From NCBI RefSeq assembly GCF_038002605.1, contig NZ_JBBOCT010000001.1:4650001-4714000 (forward strand): a stretch of 64,000 nucleotides of DNA, written 5' to 3'. Position 1 is the first letter of the stretch, and every line of letters begins with the position of its first letter. Both the position numbers and the translations under genes were made by a program. The notes beneath the pieces were generated by a model. The model was not told where the DNA came from. It searched no databases and saw nothing but the letters and a program-made list of their open reading frames with translations. Shown here one piece after another: positions 37,211 through 46,664 of this stretch. Source of the DNA: Bacillus sp. FSL K6-3431 (GTDB lineage Bacteria > Bacillota > Bacilli > Bacillales > Bacillaceae_C).

Positions 37211-40200
37211 ATGAAAAAAATATTCTCTGCGGTGTTAACTGTTAGCTTATTATTAAGTGTGTTCTTTCCTGGAATTAAAAGCGAAGCAAGAGCTAAAGAA
37301 GCTTCGGAGACAGAAGCTTATGAAAAAATGCGGTTACAATGGTTTAACCGTTTAACGGGAAATGATAAATATAATGCAAATGATACAGATATGGAAGTTT
37401 ATGTCAAAGAAATCGTTTCAAAAGTTAGTAATGAAGAGCAAAATGGGCATTGGGATACGATGGAGCTATCAAAAGATCGTAAGTATCTATGGAGTGATTT
37501 AATAAGTACTACTGATTCTGCGGATGTGGCAGTTAATTATTATCGGTTAAGGGATATGGCTTACGCCTATACCATGGAAGGTTCAAAACTCTTTCAAAAT
37601 GAAAGATTACGAGATGCAATCCTTGATGGTATGAAATGGATGTATGTTAATCGCTACAATGAAAACAAATCACAATATGGAAATTGGTGGAATTGGGAAA
37701 TTGGTGCACCAACTGCACTTAAAGACCTGCTCGTATTGATGTATGACGATTTAAATGGAACTGAAATCACAAATTTTCTCAACGCGATTAATCAATTTGT
37801 GCCTGATTCAGTGAATCGTGTACGATTTCCCGGGGTGATTGAAACAGGGGCAAATCGAACTGATAAGGCATTAATTGTCACTATCTCCGGAATTATTGGG
37901 GAAAATAGAGATAAAATTGCGGAAGCCAGGGATGCATTAAGTCAAGTATTTCGGTATACAAAAAAAGGCGATGGCTTTTACCAAGATGGTTCATTTATCC
38001 AACATGAGCATGTCCCTTATAATGGAAGTTATGGTTCAGTTCTAGTTAACGGACTTGCTAATGTACTATATTTATTGAACGACTCACCTTGGGAGGTAAC
38101 CGATCCAAATGTAGCCAATGTATATAAATGGATAAAGGATTCATTTGAGCCATTGATGTATAAAGGGGCAATGATGGATATGGTGAGGGGGCGGGCGATA
38201 TCAAGGGAGAATTCTTCGGATCATAAGACCGGACAAGGTATTACTTTAAGCATATTGCGTCTATCTGAAGGTGTCCCAGCAAACCAAGCTTTGGAACTAA
38301 AAAGCATGGCGAAGGAATGGATCCAATCAGACAAGACATTTGAAGAATATTATCAAGGATTAAATATTTACGACATGATACTGGCGAAAAGTGTGGTGAA
38401 TGATGACAACATAGAACCCCGTGGTGAGTTGGTCAAAAATCAAATATTTGGTGCAATGGATAGAGTCGTTCATCAACGACCAGAATTTGCGATGGGGATT
38501 AGTATGTCCTCAAGTCGAATCTCCAGTATTGAAATGGGGACACATAGTGGACATGAAAATACTAAAGGTTGGCATACCGGATACGGAATGACTTATTTGT
38601 ACAATGATGACCTAAAGCAATTCAGTAACGACTACTGGCCTACGATTAATATGCTTCGCCTCCCTGGTACCACAACAGATGGAACAGAAGGAAAACTAGT
38701 TCAATCTTGGACCCCATACTTCAGTTCTAAATCTTGGGTGGGTGGCTCATCTATGGATGGACTGTACGGAGCAGCTGGGATGGAATTTGATATTGAAAAC
38801 AGTACCTTAACGGGTAAGAAATCCTGGTTTATGTTTGATGATGAGGTTGTTGCGTTAGGCTCTGGAATCATCGGTTCAGATAATCGAAAAACTGAAACAA
38901 TTATTGAAAACAGGCAATTGAATCACAATAGAAATAATATCTTGACAGTTAACAATGAAAGAAAATCAAATAAGTCCGGATGGTCGGAGGAAATGAAATC
39001 CGTCAAATGGGCACATTTGGAGGGGAACACGGATAATTCGGCAATCGGCTACTTTTTCCCAAGGACTTCGACAATACAAGGTTTACGTGAATCAAGAACG
39101 GGTACATGGAGAGATATTAATGCCGATGGTTCGACAGACTTAGTTACACGTGATTATTTAAGCTTGGCGGTTGATCATGGGGAAAATCCTGAAGGGGCAG
39201 ATTATGAATATGTTTTACTTCCAAGTAAAAATGTAAAGGAAACCGGTAAATACGCTCAGAATCCTGATATCACGATTATTGAAAACAGCGAAAGTGCCCA
39301 TGCTGTAAAAGAAAACAAGCTTGGAATCATAGCTGCAAACTTTTTTGAATCCAAGCCACATCATGTCGATTTCATCCGTTCTTATGGACCCGCATCAGTG
39401 ATGGTGAAGGAAGAAGGGGATGAATTGACTATTTCCGTATCGGACCCGACACAAACTCAAAGTAAGATAAAGCTAGAACTAGGTAAACTTGGCTTATCGG
39501 TTCTTAGTAAAGATGATACTGTTAACGTTTCACGCATGGAACCATTTACCGAAATCGAAATTAACGTATCCGGTTCCTTGGGAGGGTCTCACAAGGTGAA
39601 GCTTAAGTACGATCCAGAAGAAGTCGAACTACCTTCAGAGATTTTACCGACTGAAATTTCTCTTGATCAAAGTGAATTCAATCTTTTTGCAAAATTCTCT
39701 GGAGTTGTTCTTAATGCAACTGTATTACCAAAGGATGCTTGGGTGAAAGATGTTGAATGGTCTAGCAGTGATCCATCCATTGTTTCAGTTGATGCGAATG
39801 GGTTTGTAATGCCGCTTTCTGTTGGTACTGCAGTTGTCACAGTTAAAAGTATCGCAAATCCGGACATGAAAGCGACTGCTACGATCACTGTAGAAGAAAT
39901 GGAAGGCTTAAGTATTGTTACTGAGGATGCATTTGTAAGAAATGGAAGTTATGCGAATACAAATTATGGTGCAGACCCCTCTTTAATTGTAAAAAGTGAT
40001 GTGGCTGGCTATGCTCGGAAATCATACCTGAAATTTGACGCAAATAACATCGACAACGACAAAATAGAATCCGCAGTACTCAGATTGTTTGTATCAGGGT
40101 TCAATAAGGATCCTAAAAGAACATTAAATGTATATGCTACTAATAGCAATTGGTCAGAGTCGTCGATCACATGGAATAATGCACCTGATGGGGAAACACT

Positions 40201-40675
40201 CTTATCAAGTAAGGAAATAACGCAAGCGGGTATATGGTATGAGTTTGACATCACGGATTATATAAAATCAAATGACTCAAGGGAAGGGGTTTCTTTCCTT
40301 CTACAGAATCCGGGACCAAATACACAATTAAATGATCTTTTTATTGCATCGAAAGAAAAGGGAATGAACCAACCCCAACTAATTATCACATCTAAAGATG
40401 CTTCAGATGATACTAGTGCCGAAGATCTTAAGGGACTTGTTGAGAAATTAGAGGAAGAGGGAGAATTCACGAATGCTAAAGCCCCTCGTTCTTTGAAGAT
40501 GCATTTGACAGCAGTTGGACAATTCGAAAGTCAAGAAGTAGCTAAAAAGGTGATCAAACATATGGAAAGCTTTAAATTATTACTTGACCATCAGAAAAAG
40601 GACGATTTGATTTCTGAAAAGGCGTATAATAGGCTTCGAGATGCTGCTGATTCTTTGATCAAAAAGTGGCAATAA
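37211..40675 (+). CDS. Second secreted PL8-family lyase with Ig-like, DNRLRE/CBM96-like and FIMAH-like domains
   Basis: 1154 aa. Signal peptide about 1-27 (ending near SEARA); the PL8 region starts directly after it (about 32-800). Asn215, His265 and Tyr274 sit at the same spacing as in the first PL8 protein and in pneumococcal hyaluronate lyase. Then a Big_2 Ig-like domain (about 815-897), a DNRLRE-type domain (about 900-1065; DAFVRNGSYANTNYG and SKEKGMNQPQLIITS) and the FIMAH-like tail. The accessory domains differ from the first PL8, which has an N-terminal CBM-like domain instead, so the two may bind different surfaces. A uronic-acid-containing polysaccharide is the expected substrate. 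Exact specificity (hyaluronan, chondroitin, xanthan) is not determinable here. Confidence 0.9.
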   Translation: MKKIFSAVLTVSLLLSVFFPGIKSEARAKEASETEAYEKMRLQWFNRLTGNDKYNANDTDMEVYVKEIVSKVSNEEQNGHWDTMELSKDRKYLWSDLISTTDSADVAVNYYRLRDMAYAYTMEGSKLFQNERLRDAILDGMKWMYVNRYNENKSQYGNWWNWEIGAPTALKDLLVLMYDDLNGTEITNFLNAINQFVPDSVNRVRFPGVIETGANRTDKALIVTISGIIGENRDKIAEARDALSQVFRYTKKGDGFYQDGSFIQHEHVPYNGSYGSVLVNGLANVLYLLNDSPWEVTDPNVANVYKWIKDSFEPLMYKGAMMDMVRGRAISRENSSDHKTGQGITLSILRLSEGVPANQALELKSMAKEWIQSDKTFEEYYQGLNIYDMILAKSVVNDDNIEPRGELVKNQIFGAMDRVVHQRPEFAMGISMSSSRISSIEMGTHSGHENTKGWHTGYGMTYLYNDDLKQFSNDYWPTINMLRLPGTTTDGTEGKLVQSWTPYFSSKSWVGGSSMDGLYGAAGMEFDIENSTLTGKKSWFMFDDEVVALGSGIIGSDNRKTETIIENRQLNHNRNNILTVNNERKSNKSGWSEEMKSVKWAHLEGNTDNSAIGYFFPRTSTIQGLRESRTGTWRDINADGSTDLVTRDYLSLAVDHGENPEGADYEYVLLPSKNVKETGKYAQNPDITIIENSESAHAVKENKLGIIAANFFESKPHHVDFIRSYGPASVMVKEEGDELTISVSDPTQTQSKIKLELGKLGLSVLSKDDTVNVSRMEPFTEIEINVSGSLGGSHKVKLKYDPEEVELPSEILPTEISLDQSEFNLFAKFSGVVLNATVLPKDAWVKDVEWSSSDPSIVSVDANGFVMPLSVGTAVVTVKSIANPDMKATATITVEEMEGLSIVTEDAFVRNGSYANTNYGADPSLIVKSDVAGYARKSYLKFDANNIDNDKIESAVLRLFVSGFNKDPKRTLNVYATNSNWSESSITWNNAPDGETLLSSKEITQAGIWYEFDITDYIKSNDSREGVSFLLQNPGPNTQLNDLFIASKEKGMNQPQLIITSKDASDDTSAEDLKGLVEKLEEEGEFTNAKAPRSLKMHLTAVGQFESQEVAKKVIKHMESFKLLLDHQKKDDLISEKAYNRLRDAADSLIKKWQ

Positions 40676-40696
40676 ACATGGTTAGATAAAAAGTAT

Positions 40697-40763
40697 CCCC
40701 TCTATGGCAGTGGTTGGTTCGCACAGGGGGGAACTTAGACAAATGAGATGAAGGTTAGGTTTT
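40697..40763 (+). terminator. Hairpin plus AGGTTAGGTTTT element (copy 3) after the second PL8 gene
   Basis: CCCCTCTATG (40697-40706) pairs with CACAGGGGGG (40722-40731), with one mismatch and one wobble. AGGTTAGGTTTT follows at 40752-40763. Same arrangement as after 28134 and 33990. Confidence 0.55.
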
Positions 40764-40932
40764 ACAATAGTACAGAATTTCCTATAAAAAGCGATGAATT
40801 AATTGGAAAAAAGTGTGGAGTGATCAAATAGACGAATAATGGAGGTCACAAGGCTGAGGTTGCTCGGGGAACCCAGTTTATTAAAGTGTTACTGCCCCCA
40901 ATAAATCTAAAAGAAAAGGAGAAAAGCAGAAA

Positions 40933-42273
40933 ATGAAAAGGAAAAATGTGATTTGGATTTTTGGAGATCAACATCGAGCACAAGCACTTGGATGCAATAA
41001 TGATCCGAACGTACATACACCTAATATAGATAATCTAGCAGCATCTGGAGTGAGTTTTTCAAATGCAATATCAGGTTATCCACTATGCTGTCCGGCGCGG
41101 GGATCAATTCTGACTAGCCGGTACCCTCATAAATGTGTTCCGGGTCATGAACATAGACTACCGCAGGATCAACCCACTATTGCCAGCGTTTTCAATGATG
41201 CCGGATATGATACAGCCTATTTTGGCAAATGGCATATTGATGGATTCAAAGAAGAAGAGGGAAGAGCAGCACATCATATTATTCCACCTGAGAGAAGGGG
41301 TGGGTTTAAAAAATGGCTTGGCTATGAAAATAATAATAGTCAATGGGATTGTTGGGTACATGGCGGAGAAGGAGAAGATGCTGTTCATTATCGTCTTCCA
41401 GGATTTGAAACAGACGAGTTGACAAATTTATTTACCAACTATATTCATGATAAAGGTGTAGAAAAGCAACAAGGAGATACAAGTCAATTTTTTGCTGTCT
41501 TATCTGTGCAGCCACCACATGACCCGTATATTGCTCCGGAAAACTTTCGAAAGAGCCATACTCCTGGTGATATTCAATTAAGACTGAATGTTCCCGCAGT
41601 GACACGAGTGGTAAGTCAAGCTAGAAAAGATCTATCAGGATATTATGCCATGATTGAAAACTTAGATTGGAATGTGGGAATAATCCAAAAGGCTTTACAT
41701 GATAACGATCTGGATTTTGATACCCACATCATATTTTTCAGTGATCATGGTGATCTTCATGGGTCACATGGGCAATTCAAAAAGATGAGCCCGTATGAGG
41801 AAGCGATCAGAGTTCCGTTTATAATTGGTGGGGAACAACCATTTTATGAGGGAAGAAAAACAGGTGATTGCCCTGTACCTTTTAATCATGTAGATATTGC
41901 TCCTACGTCGTTAGGACTTTGTGGAATTGAAAAGCCAGATTGGATGGAAGGAACCGACTTTTCATCCTATCGATTAGAAAACAGTCCCGTAGATACGGAG
42001 CCGGATTCCGCCTTTTTACAATCGGTCATTCCCACCGGTCATGGCGATAGTGTTGATAAACCATGGCGTGGAATTGTCACGGATGATGGATGGAAATATG
42101 TATGCTTTGAAGGTGTCCCTTGGTTAATGTTTAATTTGAATGAAGACCCCTTTGAACTAGTGAACCTTGCTCATAATACATTATTTTTTGAGAAAAGGAA
42201 ACAGCTGAACGAAAGACTTATAAAGTGGATTGAAGATACAGGGGATGCATTTTTATTGCCTTCCTATGAATGA
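40933..42273 (+). CDS. Sulfatase (formylglycine-dependent, S1 family)
   Basis: 446 aa with no signal peptide. It hydrolyses sulfate esters, here probably from imported sulfated oligosaccharides. The activation motif CCPAR at residues 52-56 has Cys52 as the residue converted to formylglycine. Metal-binding and active-site surroundings are GDQHR at 11-15, GKWHIDGF near 97-104 and IFFSDHGDLHGSHGQFKK near 267-284. Placed directly after PL8 lyases, it fits desulfation of chondroitin sulfate fragments, though fucosyl or mucin sulfates are alternatives. No maturase (FGE or anSME) gene is in the window. AAAGGAGAAAAG ribosome site. The 42274-42610 gap after it holds only AT-rich sequence with two AAATTTAGATTTT copies and no gene. 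Confidence 0.92.
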   Translation: MKRKNVIWIFGDQHRAQALGCNNDPNVHTPNIDNLAASGVSFSNAISGYPLCCPARGSILTSRYPHKCVPGHEHRLPQDQPTIASVFNDAGYDTAYFGKWHIDGFKEEEGRAAHHIIPPERRGGFKKWLGYENNNSQWDCWVHGGEGEDAVHYRLPGFETDELTNLFTNYIHDKGVEKQQGDTSQFFAVLSVQPPHDPYIAPENFRKSHTPGDIQLRLNVPAVTRVVSQARKDLSGYYAMIENLDWNVGIIQKALHDNDLDFDTHIIFFSDHGDLHGSHGQFKKMSPYEEAIRVPFIIGGEQPFYEGRKTGDCPVPFNHVDIAPTSLGLCGIEKPDWMEGTDFSSYRLENSPVDTEPDSAFLQSVIPTGHGDSVDKPWRGIVTDDGWKYVCFEGVPWLMFNLNEDPFELVNLAHNTLFFEKRKQLNERLIKWIEDTGDAFLLPSYE

Positions 42274-42610
42274 AATATAATGAACTCGTTCTAACAATTA
42301 GTACCTACATGGAGCCGCTTGCTTTTGAAACTAATTTTTGAAAAAACGTAATATTCATCTGCACCCGGCATATGAATATTAACAAATTTAAACTTCATAG
42401 TGCAATCTAGTGGACAGACTCGATAAGGACTTGAACACTTCGATATTACCCTTTGAGGTGGAGAAACTAAATTGATCTGCGTTATATACTAATAAAAATT
42501 TAGATTTTCTAAACAAATTTAGATTTTACGAAAGGTGTTAGAAGATTAATATATTCAATGTGTATTAGCTTTTTGGTCCAAGACTAAATCTAAAAGGAGT
42601 GGTTAACTGT

Positions 42611-43444
42611 ATGAAGGTACATGTTCTTGGAACTGCGGCAGCGGAGGGATTTCCGAATCCATTTTGTACATGCAATGTCTGCGAAAAGGCGAGAAAGCTT
42701 GGTGGTCGCAATATTCGTTCCCGTACATCCGTTATCATTGATGACGTCCTGAAGGTGGATTATCCGCCAGATTCCTTTTTTCATGCGATTCGTGATCAGA
42801 TTGACATGACATTGATAAAAGATTTGTTGATGACGCATACACATTATGACCATTTCAATCCAGGAGATTTGTATAATCGCATCGAAGGGTTTGCTCATGG
42901 GATTGATTATCCGTTACATATATATGGGAATGATTTGGCAATTCAAGGATTTCGTCAAGTTTTACCCTCATCTCAGGAAGGGAAAAGGTTTGCTTACCAT
43001 CGGGTCTTACCCTTTAAGGAAATAAAGACGCAAACGGCTACGGTCACTCCACTTCTGGCTGATCATGATAAATTGGAAACATGCTTGCTGTACTATATAG
43101 AAAAAGACGGAAAGAAAATTTTGTACGGTAATGATACAGGCTGGTTCCCTGAGGAGACGTGGGAATGGCTAAGAGGAAAGAAAATAGATTTGGCTATTTT
43201 AGACTGTACTGGAGCTTTTAATGGGACCAAGCATAGTCGTAATCACATGTGTATTGAAACAGTTGTAGAAGTCCAACGTATCTTTAAACAAGAAAAAATT
43301 ATTGAAAACAGTGGGCAAATCATTGCCACTCACTTTTCTCATAACTCCGGGTTTTTACATGAGGAATTTGAAAAGGCTTTCAACCCATATGGCATACAAG
43401 TGGCATATGACGGTATGATTATTCATCTTAGGAATCCTGCCTGA
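42611..43444 (+). CDS. MBL-fold metallo-hydrolase, PhnP-like
   Basis: 277 aa from ATG 42611; AAAAGGAG at 42592-42599 lies 11 bases upstream, and the in-frame GTG 42599 overlaps it. KVHVLGTAAAEGFPNPFC begins the fold, with a Cys-rich insert CTCNVC (19-24) as in PhnP/RNase Z-like proteins. The metal motif HTHYDH is at 76-81, DHDK near 155, and the later ligands are in YGNDTGWF and ATHFSHNSG. PhnP acts on cyclic ribose phosphate, but these gut- and soil-type relatives within sugar loci have no assigned substrate. Probably cytosolic. Neighbours suggest a carbohydrate phosphodiester or lactone. Confidence 0.82.
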   Translation: MKVHVLGTAAAEGFPNPFCTCNVCEKARKLGGRNIRSRTSVIIDDVLKVDYPPDSFFHAIRDQIDMTLIKDLLMTHTHYDHFNPGDLYNRIEGFAHGIDYPLHIYGNDLAIQGFRQVLPSSQEGKRFAYHRVLPFKEIKTQTATVTPLLADHDKLETCLLYYIEKDGKKILYGNDTGWFPEETWEWLRGKKIDLAILDCTGAFNGTKHSRNHMCIETVVEVQRIFKQEKIIENSGQIIATHFSHNSGFLHEEFEKAFNPYGIQVAYDGMIIHLRNPA

Positions 43445-43644
43445 CCCCCAGGTTTCTGAAACGATAAAAACATAGACTCTCGGAATTTCGAGGCGTAAAT
43501 CTGCCGAATTTCCAAAAACCTACTGGGAATTAAGCTTCATTGAATAATTGGTATTTGTTTTCAAAAAGAGACATACCAAAGAAGCGTCACATAATTATTT
43601 TTTAAAAAGACTGTTTATGCAAACATTGTTGCTTTACCAAGATA

Positions 43645-43905
43645 GTGCGTGGTTATTTCCGTTATAGGGTGAGCCTCGGCGTAAACGCCTGTGGGGTCTC
43701 TCACCTGTCCTACCTTTCACGGAAATCGTATGAATAGGAAAAGATTTGAGAACAAGGTATGAACAGTCGCCCTATCATGAGCAAAAGAATATCTCAGTTG
43801 ATTGGAGTGGAAGTGTGAGACTCCTGGGGGCTCACCGCACGCCCCCCCCCGGAACGCGTCCGCCTAGAACGGAAATCAACGGTGGCAGGCGGACAGCTGT
43901 ATGTA
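43645..43905. repeat. Two inverted copies of a Bacillaceae-type dispersed repeat
   Basis: The left half reads TATTTCCGTTATAGGGTGAG ... CTGTGGGGTCTCTCACCTGT and ends in CACGGAAAT. The right half, in opposite orientation, reads GATTGGAGTGGAAGTGTGAG, ACTCCTGGGGGCTCACCG, a run of nine C (43842-43850), then ACGCGTCCGCC and GAACGGAAATCAACGG. From memory this is a common intergenic repeat of Bacillus-like genomes with rearranged internal parts. The flanks (43445-43640 and 43906-44030) hold no supportable gene, only small hairpins such as TTGGTAT...ATACCAA near 43549-43580. Confidence 0.65.
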
Positions 43906-44039
43906 GATTATTTATCTCATTCAATACAGAATGGGTAATTCTACTAATAAAAAGTTCACTATCCCCCTATTAAAGAAAATCTTGTAGCATCCGGCTTGGT
44001 GAATGCCGAGAGTCTATAAATAAATTTGGAGGAACTTTT

Positions 44040-44891
44040 ATGATCCAAAAAACTAGGATAACGAAACCCGATTCTTGGAAGAGCGGCACTTCGATTACAA
44101 TCACTACATCTAATAAAACAGACATGGATTTAGAAGCAATTAAAGAAGCTGGTATAAACTGTATCGAATTAGCCTGGAATAATAAAGACGTTAATATATT
44201 TGAACCTAAGAATAACCGGTATTTTGCCCACTTAGTGCAACAAGCAAGATGTCTTGGTATTCAAGTATGGACAATTCATCTGCCTTTTGGTTCGGAATGG
44301 GATATTTCAGTTATGGATGAACAAGAAAGGCAGTCGATCATTCAAAAGCATTTGCAATTATTGCAATTCGCTTCAGAATGGGGAATCCATATGGCGGTTA
44401 TCCATCCAAGCTTTGAAGCAATTCTGGATGAGGAAAGAAAAGAACGCATCCGATGTTGCAAAGACGCATTAATGATACTATCCGAACAGGCACAACAAAT
44501 GGACATACAGATTGCTGTGGAATGTTTACCAAGGACATGCCTAGGTAATAAGAGTTCCGAAATGGAGGAATTAATAGAAGGAAATGAATTAGTGGGGATA
44601 TGTTGTGATGTCAACCATCTCCTTTATGAAAAACCTGAACATTTCATACAAAAACTTGGTTCACGAATTATTACAGTCCATATTTCAGATTATGATGGAA
44701 TAGATGAAAAGCATTGGGAACCTGGTGAAGGCATCAATGACTGGAATAAAATTATCTCGGTACTGGTTGAAAAAGGCTATGGAGGTCCTTTCATGTTCGA
44801 AGTTTCTAATCCTGAACCGCTCCAGCTCACGCAATGTTGGCATCGTTTGTTGAATGATTATGAAAAGAAAAGTGAAACAGAATGGACCTGA
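44040..44891 (+). CDS. Sugar phosphate isomerase/epimerase-like TIM barrel 2
   Basis: 283 aa, xylose-isomerase-like TIM barrel. INCIELAWNN near residue 38, VWTIHLPFG near 77, AVIHPSFE near 119, IAVECLPRTCLG near 158 (metal Glu), GICCDVNHLL near 189 (metal Asp), TVHISDYDG near 217 and FMFEV near 261 (metal Glu) trace the metal site. ATTTGGAGG ribosome site. Function unknown; this superfamily includes isomerases, epimerases, dehydratases and keto-glycoside lyases. It follows the dispersed repeat and stands alone before the 470-base gap, so it may have its own promoter. Diverged from the paralogues at 18237 and 52459. Confidence 0.83.
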   Translation: MIQKTRITKPDSWKSGTSITITTSNKTDMDLEAIKEAGINCIELAWNNKDVNIFEPKNNRYFAHLVQQARCLGIQVWTIHLPFGSEWDISVMDEQERQSIIQKHLQLLQFASEWGIHMAVIHPSFEAILDEERKERIRCCKDALMILSEQAQQMDIQIAVECLPRTCLGNKSSEMEELIEGNELVGICCDVNHLLYEKPEHFIQKLGSRIITVHISDYDGIDEKHWEPGEGINDWNKIISVLVEKGYGGPFMFEVSNPEPLQLTQCWHRLLNDYEKKSETEWT

Positions 44892-45364
44892 GGGAATATG
44901 AGAGTAATTAAAGAATAATAAAGGCTATAATTCCACATACGGATAGATATTCATCTCTTTATATGGATGAACTTGTTATCATTATCAAACAGTTCAGGAC
45001 TGTTTGATAATAACAACATCTTCTGAATCATATTTAAAAATATATACGATAAAACGAATGAATAGCTTCAATACTCTTCATTTGTTTTGTCGTTAATTAA
45101 ATGAAGAAAAAATACTGTTTATCTCCCCCATTGGTAGTCAGTCAATTCCTTCATATGTTAATTTTAAATCCCCTTTATGCTAAAACAAGATAGTAGGTCC
45201 CAAAATTTGATGAATTGTTGATGTAATTATAATTATGACGAAAGCGAATGAAAAATATCGAGCAGTTCCTATGTCCGAGAAAGAAGTAGTAAAAATTTTG
45301 TGATTCAACTTATTCGATGTTAATTGTTGTAAAAGTATCGTACTAGAAGGGGGGAAAATAAACA
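44892..45364. other. 473-base intergenic region with two inverted repeats
   Basis: A perfect 13-bp palindrome arm pair, ATTATCAAACAGT (44981-44993) and ACTGTTTGATAAT (44999-45011), has a 5-base loop. A second, imperfect inverted repeat pairs ACGATAAAACGAATGAA (about 45048-45064) with TTCATTTGTTTTGTCGT (about 45077-45093). Neither has a clear T-run downstream on the plus strand. No open frame of note; the end carries AGAAGGGGGG as the MFS ribosome site. Confidence 0.6.
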
Positions 45365-46594
45365 GTGAAAGAACGGAAACCTATAACAATTGTAGCAATG
45401 ATCACAGCTATCTGTCTGCTAGGAGATTCCATGCTGTACATTGTGTTGCCTGTTTACTGGAAGGATGCCGGGCTCGAATCCTTGTGGCAGGTTGGTATTT
45501 TACTTTCGGTGAACCGATTTGTAAGGCTTCCATTAAATCCGGTGATCGGATGGTTGTATAATAAAATGACATTGCGAACCGGTTTAATTACAGCGGTTTT
45601 GATGGGAGCAATTACAACAGTTGGTTATGGACTCTTTAAAGGATTCGCTATCTGGTTCATTCTCAGATGCTTGTGGGGAGTGGCGTGGTCATTTCTTCGC
45701 ATGGGCGGTTATTTCACTGTCATTAGCTATTCAAACGATGGAAATCGAGGGCATCTAATGGGCAGTTACAATGGGATATCTCGTCTAGGCAGTCTAGTTG
45801 GGATGTTAGTCGGAGGGCTTCTGGTTCCCTTTCTGGGTCTTCAGGTCGTTTGCTTATTGTTTGGAATAATCATTTTGTTGGGTCTGCCCTTGATCCTGTT
45901 CTTTATATCACACAAAAAAGTGACGGATGCCTTTGCTTCTCCTACCGACAAGGAATTAAACGCAGCCAATAGACTATGGACAATACCTGTTATTAGAGTG
46001 CTTGCGTGTGGGTTAATGATTGCCCTTTTACAAGCAATTTTTAGTTCAACGCTAAGCCTTATCATCGATACGAATTATTCGGGTTCGGTATCTATATTTG
46101 GCATAATCTTGAGCAGTACTGCCTTTGCTGGAATTCTACAGTCGGCACGGTGGGTCTGGGAGCCGTTCCTCGCCCCAAAGATTGGGCGCAAATCGGATGG
46201 TCCGAGAGGTAGAGGGCCTTTATTTCTTTTATCCCTTATCTGTGCAGCCGCTGGTTATGCCATGATTGCGTGGGAACTGCCGGTCCAATTCTGGATAATC
46301 ATCGTCTTGTTCGTTATGATGACGGGAACAGCGACACACACTTTGATGGATGCTATGGCATCCGACACCGCTAAGGCGACATCAGTGATTGCAGTCATGA
46401 CTGCCTACTCGGTTGCTACCGATCTGGGTTCTGCACTGGGACCGATGCTTACGTACTTGTTTATTGAATTGGAAAATGGATTATTGGTGGTTTATTTCAG
46501 TAGTGCTGCTGCTTATTTAGGACTTATGTTATGGTATCGTCCGGTGTTTTCGAAAAAGTCAGTTGAACAAGCGGAAAGGTCTAGTTCTAGTTAG
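45365..46594 (+). CDS. MFS transporter
   Basis: 409 aa with about 11-12 hydrophobic segments, starting TIVAMITAICLLGDSMLYIVLPVYW. Between helices 2 and 3 are basic/polar loops (GWLYNKMTLRTG) in the place of the MFS A-motif. The central loop (about 183-205) is hydrophilic. Substrate unknown: it could export or import a monosaccharide, sugar acid or drug. GTG start with AAGGGGGG ribosome site. It sits between a TIM-barrel sugar enzyme and importer 2, so a sugar-related role is plausible but not shown. G+C appears slightly higher than in the neighbours by eye. Confidence 0.85.
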   Translation: MKERKPITIVAMITAICLLGDSMLYIVLPVYWKDAGLESLWQVGILLSVNRFVRLPLNPVIGWLYNKMTLRTGLITAVLMGAITTVGYGLFKGFAIWFILRCLWGVAWSFLRMGGYFTVISYSNDGNRGHLMGSYNGISRLGSLVGMLVGGLLVPFLGLQVVCLLFGIIILLGLPLILFFISHKKVTDAFASPTDKELNAANRLWTIPVIRVLACGLMIALLQAIFSSTLSLIIDTNYSGSVSIFGIILSSTAFAGILQSARWVWEPFLAPKIGRKSDGPRGRGPLFLLSLICAAAGYAMIAWELPVQFWIIIVLFVMMTGTATHTLMDAMASDTAKATSVIAVMTAYSVATDLGSALGPMLTYLFIELENGLLVVYFSSAAAYLGLMLWYRPVFSKKSVEQAERSSSS

Positions 46595-46664
46595 ATATGC
46601 AGTAATCAGTAATATATATATGAAAAGTATGCTGTTTTATGCACAAAAGTTAATAATCGATAGT

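Noticed and set aside
40842..40910. Small frame MEVTRLRLLGEPSLL... before the sulfatase
   Set aside because: Very short, no ribosome site distinct from its own ATGGAGG, no family pattern.
42410..42480. Possible insertion-sequence end (TAGTGGACAGACTC and following)
   Set aside because: Vaguely like an IS3-type edge but there is no transposase frame, inverted partner or target duplication.
43746..43973. 75-residue plus-strand frame with Arg/Pro-rich sequence
   Set aside because: It lies wholly within the dispersed repeat, spans the C-run, has no ribosome site and no protein-like pattern.
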